Assembly: GCA_033675265.1 (NCBI GenBank) | Contig: JAUJYZ010001041.1 | Location: forward strand, 186,001 to 250,000 | Reading direction: 5' to 3' | Origin: Actinostola sp. cb2023 | Taxonomy: Eukaryota > Cnidaria > Anthozoa > Actiniaria > Actinostolidae | DNA: 64,000 nt | The notes under the pieces: model-generated | Database searches by the model: none | Told to the model about the DNA's origin: nothing | The model's input: the letters and a program-made list of their open reading frames with translations, nothing else | Made by a program: the position numbers and the translations under genes | Shown here: positions 33,062 to 43,836 of the stretch, piece after piece | Layout of the letters: every line of letters begins with the position of its first letter | How positions within the stretch are numbered: position 1 is the first letter of the stretch

Positions 33062-33509
33062 CAGGGTTCCCACTGACCTTGAAAAGTTAGTGAATTTGAT
33101 TTTTTTTTTTCAAGGTCAGGGAATTTTGATTTTGGTCAGGGAATGTTGTAATTTACCCAAAAGTCAGTGAAAAGTCAGGGAATTTATGTCAGCCTTCACA
33201 AAATCGATATGTACAGTGTAGCATAATTATGGGTAACATTTAGACAGATTGTGATCAATCATGATGAAAACTCACAAAAAAGTTTAAAAGTTGTCATTGA
33301 CCTTATATGGTCCATGTAAATGTATTTCTTCATACATATTACTGTACATACAGTATATACATAAAAAGACTATAGTAAATGTAAGTCGCACTGCAGGATA
33401 TCATAGTAAAACAAGAGTACAGTATGGTCAGTGAAAAATGGTTTTTGGTCAGTGAGAAGTCAGGGAAAAGCCAGATAATTTTATTTTTTACGGATGAGTG
33501 GAAACCCTG
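33062..33509. mobile_element. hAT-like MITE, about 450 bp
   Basis: Begins CAGGGTTCCCACTGACCTTG and ends AGTGGAAACCCTG, a 13-bp imperfect terminal inverted repeat of the CAGGG...CCCTG type common in hAT elements. The interior repeats GTCAGGGAAT-like words. No 8-bp duplication was recognised. Confidence 0.55.
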
Positions 33510-34077
33510 GTTATTTTTATGTCAAACGATTCTAGTATCCTGATCTCGAAAATCAACACTTGTGCATAAGCCATAAAGATCACATAATACGCTACGCTAT
33601 ATAATATATGCGCAGTAGAGTTGCACAGTGCAAAACTAAGGAATCACCTTAAATGCCCCCTCAGCCAGCTTCAGGGACATTTAATCACTAATACCCCTCG
33701 GTGCCATGATATTACTTATAATAAAACACTTGTGCTAGTTTATTCATGATCACAAATCAACCAATGTATGACAATGTATGACATGCAGCAAATCACAGCT
33801 ATACAATGTATACATGTAAATGTATATTTGTGTAACAACACCTGTATGTGTTGTATAACCTGCTTAGCTGAAGTCTGCTCTCTCTCACTCTTCCTTCAAT
33901 GAGGACGAGCGAGCTTTGCCAACTACATGTACATGTACATGCAAGGTACTTCCACCCAAAAAAGTAACATTTCTCTCTCTGGCTCTTATTGTGTACGTAT
34001 ACACCATTTAGGCTTTTTTTGTTCAGATATTTTAACAGCATGTACAATACGAACCAAGACCTGCTCAATCACATGAG

Positions 34078-34149
34078 TTCCCAGTGGCTCAGTGGTTAGA
34101 GCGCCTGACTGGTATCCAGGAGGTCACGGGTTCAAATGCCGTCTGGGCT
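34078..34149 (+). tRNA. tRNA-Thr(GGU)-like sequence, possibly pseudogene or SINE
   Basis: 72 nt fold as a cloverleaf: D arm GCTCAGTGGTTAGAGC, anticodon arm CCTGA-CTGGTAT-CCAGG with anticodon GGT (U33 and A37 present), five-base variable loop, T arm ACGGG-TTCAAAT-GCCGT. The box A (TGGCTCAGTGG) and box B (GGGTTCAAATG) promoters are good. The acceptor stem pairs only five of seven positions and the T stem has one mismatch, so a pseudogene or tRNA-derived SINE head is likely. Confidence 0.5.
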
Positions 34150-36037
34150 CAGTAAGAAACCTTACGAACTACATTACTAACAATTACCAAGCGACAAATT
34201 ACCATATAACTTACAGTACAAACATGTACAATGTTGCGGGATAGCTTTACAATGAAATGGCTTCTGATACTTGGACTTAAACTCACCATTGTCAAATATA
34301 TCAATGATCCATAGCCCATGGTTGTACCTCAACCTGAAACAAACAAAAAGCATACATCGTCAATGTCTCTGATGACTACATTGTACATTCGTTCCCCCAG
34401 GGGGTGGGGATTTGTCCAGATTCCTCTGCCCCATTCCCATTCCCTTAACTTATAAACTAAATTGTATGTAAATTACTGGTACTAAAATAAAGTATATGTT
34501 TCCCCATGTCTATGTCAAGGGGATATCATGTTTGAATGGACATTTGAACAAATCCCCCAACGTCCCCAGGGTTGGCACCCAGGGGTTTGACCGTCAAGTA
34601 TAAACATGTATAACTACGATTGCTTCAAAATTCCAAAAAGCACATACCTGTCTAAGCAGGAATAAGTATATTGCTCATTACATCATCCGGTTTCCAGGTC
34701 GGTTTCCATCATCTTACGTTGTCTACGACTACATGTAAGTTATCCAAAGTCAAAGTAGGGCACGATATTAGAGTCGAGTAATACGTCTTCATGCTTCAAA
34801 AGAATTAATTGCTTCGTTTTTCGTGAAAGACCATTGCTTTGGGGCTCGAGGATGTCAGTAGATCGGGCATTTCATGGATTTAGAGCTACGCTTTCCTGGG
34901 TTCTTGTGTTCATTGTACGATCGATTGTCCGCTCGTTTTCCGACTGTTGTGTAGGCTGGCTCGTTACGAGACCATTGCTGTAGTTCGTTAAATATTTTTT
35001 CACCAGTAAATATTGACGAATACCGTTCCGAAAGGACCGGGGAAATAAAAGAACAATTGAAGCTTGAGCATACAACAAACCAACCTTCAACATGGCGGCC
35101 GGGGAATAAACAGTCAGGCGTCACACGACCACTCCATATTTGGAACATATCCCCTGCAGCGCTTCACTCTGATTGGCTAGAACACGGTTTTGAGCGCCAT
35201 TTTCTTAGTGTTGTAACGGTTCTAGAAACTATAGAACTCTTTTAGTATTTTATCGTGGAATAGTCATTATTTTCTTCAACCAAATCCCTGGAGAACGGAA
35301 CAATGGTATGTGTGACAGAGTGCTGTTTATCTATAAACATACAGTGAAATTCAAGAATTTATGCTCATTTTAAAAGGTAAGATTCGATGCTGACATGAAT
35401 TCCTGATCAAAGTTTCGATTGTATAATCGCAGTATAAAGCTTATACACATTCAGAATACGGTATAAAGCTTTAATACATAACGTCATAAGCTTAATATAC
35501 AGCAGACATATATTTCCTGCCAAAAGTGTCTATAGACATCTACATGTACAATGTAGAATACATCTAGTGTCTATTATGTCGAAACCATTATGTCTATACT
35601 CAGTACACCAACCTTTTAAAGTGGCCACCCTCTATTAAGCGGCCTGTTTTAAAAGTCCCGAATCAGTGGAGTTTCACCCATATAAACTCTGCATAAATTT
35701 GCTACCTCTATTAAGTGGTATATGTACAATGTATATATATACATAATACATGTATACTCTATATCCACTACATGCTGCTTACTAGTGCTGTATATAGACA
35801 TTGCAATATATTTGTTTATAAATAATATAAACTATGTGTACCTCCCAAGAATGCACGATTTGATTGGTTGCTGAGCGTGTATATTATTATGTAATAGATG
35901 CACAGAGTAGTGAAAACAATGCAGAAAGCCTGTTTAAAACTACATTGCGTTCCTCTATACTGTATAAATGTACAATTGCAGAATATACAAATAGACACAT
36001 ACCATATATCTACTGTATGTACACTGACAGTATACAT
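34150..36037. other. No gene recognised
   Basis: Short ORFs at 34855-35148 (minus) and 35057-35245 (plus) overlap and lack domains. Fragments such as TGGCCACCCTCTATTAAGCG near 35620 resemble MITE ends. Between 35700 and 36030 the sequence is rich in TATATA/TACATG words. Confidence 0.4.
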
Positions 36038-36136
36038 TAGCCGGAGAAAACAGCTGTCTCTCATCACGTACATCAATTCCTAGGTGGAATCAATGTATGC
36101 GATGAGAGACAGCTGTTAATTTTAATTCTCAGGCTA
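36038..36136. mobile_element. 99-bp foldback MITE, TAG...CTA ends
   Basis: TAGCCGGAGAA...AGCTGTCTCTCATC pairs with GATGAGAGACAGCT...TTCTCAGGCTA. The ends resemble those at 23165-23271, but no clear 9-bp duplication flanks this copy. Confidence 0.6.
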
Positions 36137-36189
36137 TATGTACCGACAGTATACATATGATATAGTATATACAATGTATAGACAGTATA

Positions 36190-36338
36190 CACCGAATCGA
36201 AATATGGCGACCAATTTGAATAACTATTGTTCTGGTCTGACCAACCTCGTGTTCACGTGGAAAGACAAAAGCGTTTTCACATGAATGGTCAGTCAGGAAC
36301 AAAGTTATTCAAATTGGTCGCCATGTTTCGATTCGGTG
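36190..36338. mobile_element. 149-bp MITE with TA duplication
   Basis: CACCGAATCGAAATATGGCG...CTGGTCTGACCA pairs over about 55 bp with its right end ...GCCATGTTTCGATTCGGTG. TA on both sides (36188-36189, 36339-36340), as in mariner-type insertion. Confidence 0.75.
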
Positions 36339-36749
36339 TATAGCCATGCTATTTCAATTGTATATTACATACATGCCATGGTTCACTTTGCCTATTTACA
36401 AATTTGATTTCATATTTGACACTTTTCTGTTTTTCTTCAATAGAGTGAAGCATAAACAAATCTAACACAATCATGGTGCTTGGACAAATGGATGCAAAAG
36501 AGGTCAAAAAAGTGATAGCTACAATGTAGCACTAAGTGAACAGTCTACAAAATAGTATTGAAATATTTTGATTTAAGTTAAGAATTATAACTTAATATTA
36601 TACCTTATTATTTTTGTCGTGCAATCGTCATTGAACGTTTTTTGAAATAGCGCATTGTATTTTAAATTCACTAGATGCACAGGATTATTTGTGGACAGAT
36701 GAGGTTCGAGTGAATGAATACGAGGAAAAAATGACACAAGTGCATAGTA

Positions 36750-36880
36750 CAGTCGAAGCTCTCGTAAGCGACCACTTCAGGAATTCGAAAAAGTGGTAAT
36801 AACTAGATCAGAGCTGTTGTCGCTTAAATGAGATGGACCGCGCACTGAAACAACATAGGCTGGTCGCTTATGAGAGCTTA
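36750..36880. mobile_element. MITE of the CAGTCGAA...GCGACCA family
   Basis: Left end CAGTCGAAGCTCTCGTAAGC with GACCAC; right end TGGTCGCTTATGAGAGCTT. Relatives lie at 26736, 51715 and 54084. Confidence 0.55.
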
Positions 36881-37669
36881 ATATTGCTGTGAGCCGCCAG
36901 GCGAGCAGCGAAACTAGTCTTGATGGAGTTCCTGTGTCATGTTTGGTCATGTGGGATCTGGGCACTGGGACAAGGGTGGGAATGAGAATCAATAGATATA
37001 TGGGAGGGAAATAGGTTTCTTGTAAGCTAGAACACATGACAGTAATAAAGTTATTATTATTATTATACTGCATTTTTATTATTTTATATTACCACTAATG
37101 TGCCTTGCTGACAAGGGACAGCCACATGTATGCATTGAAAGCTACATGTACGGCAGTGCACAACTCGCAGCACTTCACTTTCTACCAGAAACGACTAGTT
37201 TAAGCTCTTGTGATGTATTGTAATACGTAAGCACGATACCTGCACATTGCTACAATATTTAGTATGATGTGCACTTGCAAACAACGTTTCACACAACAAT
37301 GCACATGGTTTGCGTCTAAGACTTATTGAAGAAGTTATTGAGTATTGACTAATACGACTCAGCCTCTGGAGTGATTTAGAGTTTTGGTTTTGTTATAGTC
37401 AATCAGCTTGCAGCATTCCGCTAGTGCTCATGCAGTGGAATAGAACTACACACTGTACACGGATAAAATAATAATAACTGTATATATTTTTAAATATAAC
37501 TGTATATATTTTTTTAATATATACAAGTAACTGGTAGAATAGACTACAAATGACCTCGTGTATTATTTTATATTTAATTAAAGCTTTTACAATATTTCTA
37601 CATCTTTTATTGATTATGCAGTGTTTGTCTCTGACTTCCTACATCTTGTTTGAATCTTATCTCAGTGAA
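36881..37669. other. No gene seen
   Basis: AT-rich spacer; an overlapping minus ORF at 36777-37073 has no domain. AACTGTATATATTTTTTAA-type repeats lie near 37480-37530. Confidence 0.45.
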
Positions 37670-37957
37670 AACCGTGAATGCTGGCATTTGCCGAAACCGT
37701 GAATCTTGGCATTTGCCGAAATTTTGAATGCTGGCATTTGCCAACATCGTGAATCTTGGCATTTGCCGAAATTTTGAATGCTGGCATTTGCCGACATCGT
37801 GAATCTTGGCATTTGCCGAAATTTTGAATGCTGGCATTTGCCGACATCGTGAATCTTGGCATTTGCCGAAATTTTGAATGCTGGCATTTGACGACATCGT
37901 GAATCTTGGCATTTGCCGACATTTTGAATGCTGGCATTTGCCGACATCGTGAATAGG
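37670..37957. repeat. Second 25-bp-period array with GGCATTTGCC core
   Basis: About 12 units alternating TGAATGCTGGCATTTGCCGA + CATCG and TGAATCTTGGCATTTGCCGA + AATTT, again a 50-bp dimer of two 25-bp units. The core and period are the same as in the array at 32.15-32.54 kb, but the spacer words are unrelated. Confidence 0.9.
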
Positions 37958-38144
37958 ACTGGCAATATAATAACTATGTACCATCGGTGGTCCAAACAGC
38001 AGTTTCTATAGTTTAATTTTGAGAACAGAAACAATTTTAGCTGAAAAAAATAACAAATCGGCAATTCAAATAAGATTTCTTCAATATTTGCTAAAATGGA
38101 TAAAATAACCAGCAAAAAATTGAAAAGTACGGTGGCCCATAAGT

Positions 38145-38515
38145 GCACACCGAATTCCAATTGCTCACACCGAATTCCAATTGCTCACACCGAATTCCAA
38201 ACGCTCACACCGAATTCCAATTGCTCACACCGAATTCCAAACGCTCACACCGAATTCCAAACGCTCACACCGAATTCCAATTGCTCACACCGAATTCCAA
38301 ACGCACACACCGAATTCCAATTGCTCACACCGAATTCCAAACGCTCACACCGAATTCCAAACGCACACACCGAATTCCAATTGCTCAAACCGAATTCCAA
38401 ACGCTCACACCGAATTCCAAACGCTCACACCGAATTCCAAACGCTCACACCGAATTCCAAACGCTCACACCGAATTCCAATTGCTCACTCGCAAATCGAA
38501 ACTCACACCGAATTC
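38145..38515. repeat. 20-bp tandem array, about 18 copies
   Basis: Unit CTCACACCGAATTCCAA(TTG or ACG), 20 bp. The two variants (AATTG, AAACG) alternate irregularly. Because 20 is not a multiple of three and no unit holds a stop in any + frame, all three + frames stay open; the resulting peptides are not evidence of genes. It ends about 85 bp before the ATG of the integrase-core gene. Confidence 0.9.
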
Positions 38516-38598
38516 CATAACCTCACAACGAGTGGGCTTCCTGTGCCAAGTAGGAGAGACTGGGAAGGATACATCGCCATTTCTCCCTCTCCACAACA

Positions 38599-40560
38599 AT
38601 GGCGTCCAGTTCGGTTCTGTTGTGCGACAGTTGTAACAAAAATGTATCGTTGGACGACAACTTCTGCACTTTTTGTGGGGTAAAACTAAACGCTGAGGAA
38701 ATTGCCATCAAATACTATTTTACGGAGGGATATCAGTACAGTGTTATTTTGGAAATGCTATGCAAATACCACGGTATACAAATGTGTATGCGAACTCTAA
38801 AGAGCAGGCTTAGTATACTTGGGCTTTGCCATGCTCGAGAATCCATCGGTGCTCTTCGGCGTGGGCTCGGATGAAACATCGCCCCGCCAGAGAACCGCTG
38901 GAGAACTTACCTGCTAAAACGACTTCTGGGGCGTAAGACAATGCTGGCTTCTGATTGACCCTATTTTTTGTCACAAAAAATAGGGCCAATCAGAGCTCAG
39001 CCATATTTTCATTCATTAAAACGGACGCCGTCGGCAAAAGTCAGTGTTGACAGCTGTTGAAAGGACTGTTGAAAGATGGATCCAAGAGATCAAAGTTGTT
39101 TACAAGATATTTAAAAATATTTATGCACTTCAGTCATTCCCTGCACGGTTCATAGTCAGACAGATGTCCATAGAAAATCGAAGCGATATTTTTTCGATAA
39201 CAGTTTGATTATCAACTGACATTGCCGGAGTTAGACGACAGAGAAATCCTGAACATGCCCGTGAACGGCAAAAGACGTGTCCAGATTTTGTTTTAAAGTC
39301 TGGAAGTTTTGGTTGGAGACGACAAGTACGTTACCTTGTGCGCCAGAGTCTTCTTTTGACCTCCTTCCCGAGAGAGGGAGAGCGAGGTCAAAAGAAGACT
39401 TACCTTACAAGCTGTCAAACCGCAATGAGATTATGTCTCCGTCCAGGTTGATGCGCTCGAGTGCGTATCACGCCCCAGAAGCCGTTCTAGCAGGCAAGTT
39501 CTCCAGCGGTTCTCTGGCGGGGCAATTTCCGAGCCCACGCCGAAGAGCACCGATGGATTCTCGAGCATGGGGCTTTGCCGAAGGTCAGTTGACTTTGATG
39601 AAGGAGAAATAAGAGCGAGAATACAGCAAGAGCTAGATGGACCTGGCTGTATGGCTGGTTACAGGAGTGTATGGCACACCTTACGTCTAGAGGGCTTCCA
39701 GGTACCAAGACAAACAGTTGAACAGTATTTACGAGAAATGGATCCCGATGGTTGTGAAGCCAGAACCAGACGTCGACTGAAGAGGAGAGTGTATGTCAAT
39801 CAGGGGCCAAACTGCTGCTGGCACATGGATGGATACGACAAACTGAAACCATATGGATTTCCGATACATGGTTGTATCGATGGTTTTAGCCGAAAGATGT
39901 TGTGGTTAAGACTATCAAGATCAAACAACAATCCTTCAGTGGTGGCCAACTGGTACCTGGAAGCTGTCAAAGAGCTGGGAGGTTGTCCTGTAAAGATACG
40001 AACTGACTGGAACTGAAAATGGAATTGTAGCAGCCGCACAGTGTTATTTTATGAATGACGATAAAGCCCATATATATGGAACATCTCCACATAACCAGCG
40101 CATTGAAGGATGGTGGTCTTATTTGAGACGAAGTAGAACGAGCTGGTGGATTAATTTTTTAAAAGACTTGATGGAACAAGGCATCTTTACTACAGGAAAT
40201 CCTCTTCAAATGGAGGGTTTGTGGTTTTGCTTTTCTAGTGTCATTCAGCAAGATTTGAACATAGTAATGGACCACTGGAATACCCACTACATTCGAAAAT
40301 CAAGATTTGACACTGTAAGTGGAAGGCCAGATGAGCTATTTTACTTACCTGAATTGCATTCTGGGAAAGATTGTCTTAATCAGGTTACAGAGCAAGAGTG
40401 TCATTTTGTCAGGGAAAATGGTTTAACCCCAAGGGAATCAAGAAATGAATATCAAGAATACTTTGCATATGTAATGCAAACTGCAGGATTACTTCAACCT
40501 AAGAGCTGGAGAGAAGCCTTAGCCCTTTATCAGCAACTACAGCAGTATGCAACTGTCTAA
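38599..40560 (+). pseudogene. Integrase-core (DDE) protein, interrupted
   Basis: ATG at 38599 (ACAATGGCG) opens a zinc-ribbon start (CDSCNKNVSLDDNFCTFCG) and a helix-turn-helix-like region (GYQYSVILEMLCKYHG ... TLKSRLSILGLC). After an inserted element the frame resumes at about 39579: PGCMAGYRSVWHTLRLEG, WHMDGYDKLKPYGFPIHG (first Asp), VKIRTD (second Asp), SPHNQRIEGWWSYLR (Glu). This is the rve-like integrase-core family seen as multicopy genes in fish and marine invertebrates, related to Ginger-type transposases. It ends at 40560 (QQLQQYATV). Besides the insertion, a frame shift near 40008-40015 falls just after the second Asp, probably by loss of two bases in a G-rich spot. The single-exon layout suggests a transposon gene. 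Confidence 0.8.
38830..39569. mobile_element. 740-bp foldback element with 9-bp duplication
   Basis: GGGCTTTGC is duplicated exactly (38821-38829, 39570-39578). The outer about 105 bp at each end are inverted copies beginning CATGCTCGAGAATCCATCGG. Removing the element and one duplication restores the integrase-core frame. Internal small hairpins lie at 38953-38993 (CCTATTTTTTGT...) and 39345-39400 (GTCTTCTTTTGACCTC...). Long inverted ends plus 9-bp duplication suggest a Mutator-like non-autonomous element. Confidence 0.85.
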
Positions 40561-42225
40561 ACAACTTAATCATGTATGTACATGTCAATAACAAATATTC
40601 GATTAAACCCTAAGGAACATTCAAAAGACTGGAGTGTTCATCCTTGTGTACATAAACACTTTTGTTTTATTCCAACAACTGATTTATATTCAATGGCTCA
40701 TTACTAATTCAAATCCAAGTCAATCCAAATATCACTTGTCCAGATATTGAAATACTGTAGCATGTATGGGGAGGAGTAAATGGAGGGGGTTTACAACTTG
40801 GGGGGTTGTAACTCGGGGGGTTATAACCGGGATTCTACGGTATATACCTTTGCATTTACAGAACTGCAATGACTTTTAGTGATTGAAAGTTTTTAATCTC
40901 TAGACAAGTGATATTTCACTCCAACCATTATCATAGTTCAGCGATGAAACCTGTATTGATTGGATATCTTTGGGAATGTTTTAATACTGGGTATGTTATG
41001 AACCTCATACTGTTCTCTATCAATAGCAGGATGAACAATTGTTTGCACAGTGTTCAACTTCACCCTTGTTTGATCGCTGGTGCAGTTTCACTAGCTTACA
41101 AACCAGTTTTCATTATGCATCTGTCAAATCCAGTTGTAAACCGCCCCTCCCCCCACCCTCCCTCCCCCAGGCACACCGTAGGGATTTTGTTGCCCCGGGG
41201 ATGGGGGGTGGGGATAACTTGACCGAGCGTATAATCAATGGTGGAATTCATAATAATGAAATTCACCGGTAAAGAGAATACTTTTGTCGCTGATTGGCTT
41301 GAAAAACAACTAGGTCTTGCAAAGTTAAAGGCTTTGTTTGAAGGTGTAAACACTTCATGATTTTATAAGCACAGATGACTTCTTATCCCTACATTATATC
41401 AGTGATCGATAAATTAGTTATTTCTGGCGGCCCGGGGGGCAGGCAATTTGTAGTCCCACGGGGAAAAAATTGCAAATCCCGGGGGTCAGCCCGGGGGGGA
41501 TGGTAACAGCTGGAATTGATCCTTGCATTAGTTTCCAAAGTAGATTGGACATTTTAAATTTGTTCATCATAGGCATTTTCTCTTTCAAACAGTTTTGCAG
41601 TAAATACTTGTATATATAGACAGAAGTTCCAGGAACTAGTTCACTGTGTGCTCAATTGAGAGTGTCCATTAATACAGGTTTCACGGTACCTCTTGACAGC
41701 CATGTTTCTTCAAATTTATAAACAATAGCTTTTCAAAACATTGTGTGGACTGAAACCTTGTAATTCATTTGCACTCTACCAGTTTAAACTGTGTAACTAA
41801 TTGGGCCACAATATTCTTGTACAAATGGGGAATACACATATTTGATTGCCTAATAAATGACTTATTGATGGCACCAGGTATTTAAGCTGTTACCCAACAA
41901 TCAACCATTATTGATTGACAATAAAGAAAGTACCACCACATAACATGATGTTTTTGTTTTATTATACATCACAATGTTATTATACAAGTTGAATCAATCA
42001 ATCTCTATGCTGTTCATAAGCAATGAGACAAAAGGCTGTGGAAACTGCAATGACTGACCTTAATCATTATAGTTTTAGGCATTTTTTAGGATTTTTATCT
42101 TGGCAATTATTTAAATAGAGTTCCCACTACATTTTGCCATCAAACTTATGTCAAAGTACCTCTGCTGTCAAGATAATGAGTACAATGTACATACAATGAA
42201 TTAGTATTGTAAAAAAATATATAGA
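40561..42225. other. No gene seen; G-rich patch
   Basis: Around 41430-41515 the sequence is strongly G-rich (GGCCCGGGGGGCAGG, CCCGGGGGTCAGCCCGGG) and could form quadruplex or hairpin structures. C-rich runs near 41140-41170 oppose G runs near 41200. ORFs here (for example 40908-41222, 41096-41353) have no domains. Confidence 0.4.
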
Positions 42226-43300
42226 TGTTCTACACTCTACATTGCAAGTTTTATGTTAGATTAGACTCCAACGGTATACACATGCATAGTAATACATGTC
42301 ATTATATAACAGTGCTTATAAATATTAATTACAAGACTAGCTATTGTGAGTTTTATGTTACATTAGACTCCAACGGTATACACATGTATAGTGATACATG
42401 TCATTATACAACATTGCTTATGTATTTAGACTCCAACGGTATATTCTACATTGTGAGCTTTTAATGTTACATTAATTAGACTCCAACGGTATACACATGT
42501 ATAGTAATGCAATTACAGTATATACAAGACTCTACATTGTGAGTTTTATGTTACATTAGACTCCAACGGTATACACATGTATAGTAATGCAATTATATAC
42601 AAGACTCTACATTGTGAGTTTTATGTTACATATTAGACTCCAACGGTATACACATGTATAGTAATGCAATTATATACAAGACTCTACATTGTGAGTTTTA
42701 TGTTACATTAGACTCCAACGGTATACACATGTATAGTGATACATGTCATTATATAACATTGCTTATGTATATAGACTCCAACGGTATATTCTACATTGTG
42801 AGCTTTATGTTACATATTAGACTCCAACGGGATACACATGTATAGTAATGCAATTATATACAAGACTCTACATTGTGAGTTTTATGTTACATTAGACTCC
42901 AACGGTATACACATGTATAGTAATGCAATTATATACAAGACTCTACATTGTGAGTTTTATGTTACATATTAGACTCCAACGGTATACACATGTATAGTAA
43001 TGCAATTATATACAATACTCTACATTGTGAGTTTTATGTTACATTAGACTCCAACGGTATACACATGTATAGTAATGCAATTATATACAAGACTCTACAT
43101 TGTGAGTTTTATGTTACATTAGACTCCAACGGTATACACATGTATAGTAATACATGTCATTATATAACATTGCTAATGTATATATTAAATACAAGGCTAT
43201 AATACAGTGTGAGTTTTATGTTACATTAGAACTCCAACGGTATATTCTACATTGTGAGTTTTATGTTACATATTAGATTCCAACGGTATACATGTACATG
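42226..43300. repeat. 75-bp satellite array, about 13 copies
   Basis: Consensus start CTCTACATTGTGAGTTTTAT, then GTTACATTAGACTCCAACGG and TATACACATGTATAGTAATG, with CAATTATATACAAGA completing 75 bp; some units gain TAT or swap the last part for CATGTCATTATATAACATTG. ORFs through it are repeat artefacts. Confidence 0.9.
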
Positions 43301-43836
43301 TAATTATATATGCAAGGGAATATACAATGGTATTGGTTGCACAGAGATAATAGTTAACCGTAAGACAATTTTCAAGGATTTGATAATTTGAACAAACTCT
43401 GTGATACTAACACCTTCACTGATAGTCATCACATACTCACCATTCCAAGTAGTATAACTTTTGAGTGGTTTGAATTTAATTAAACGTGTATCTTACCATA
43501 TGCAGGAAAGTCATTTCAATCAATCAACTGCTTTCCAAAAATACAACAATGGATAATTTAATTATGCATGAGCTCAAACAGGGTTTTTGATGTGAAAATT
43601 AAAAATAACACAGTTAACACAGACTGTGCTGGATGGATATACTGCCACGGTACAAAATAGTTGTTTTTATAAACAACATATCCTTTGACAACATACATGT
43701 ATGTAATGATATACAGTATATATTGTATAACTTTCAATAAAATATCAAAAATAGAAAACTTTGTGTAATGAATTCAAATACTAGCTCCCAGTGACACGCT
43801 GACATCAATAACCCTGATCAAGTACAGTACATTGTA
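43301..43836. other. No gene seen
   Basis: AT-rich 3' flank of the minus-strand gene that ends at 43837. Confidence 0.4.

Noticed and set aside
34855..35245. Overlapping ORFs around ACATGGCGGCCGGGG
   Set aside because: The apparent start on the + strand reaches a stop within five codons and the minus-strand ORFs have no domain.
32150..38515. CRISPR-like look of regularly spaced repeats
   Set aside because: Spacers are not unique (two alternating words), the period is only 20-25 bp, the DNA is eukaryotic and no cas genes are present.
38096..38683. Three overlapping ORFs of 125-195 codons in the 20-bp array
   Set aside because: The 20-bp unit cycles through three frames with no stop, so openness carries no information.
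42225..43202. ORFs reading FYVTLDSNGIHMYSNT repeatedly
   Set aside because: Translation of the 75-bp satellite, a multiple of three; no unique sequence or start.
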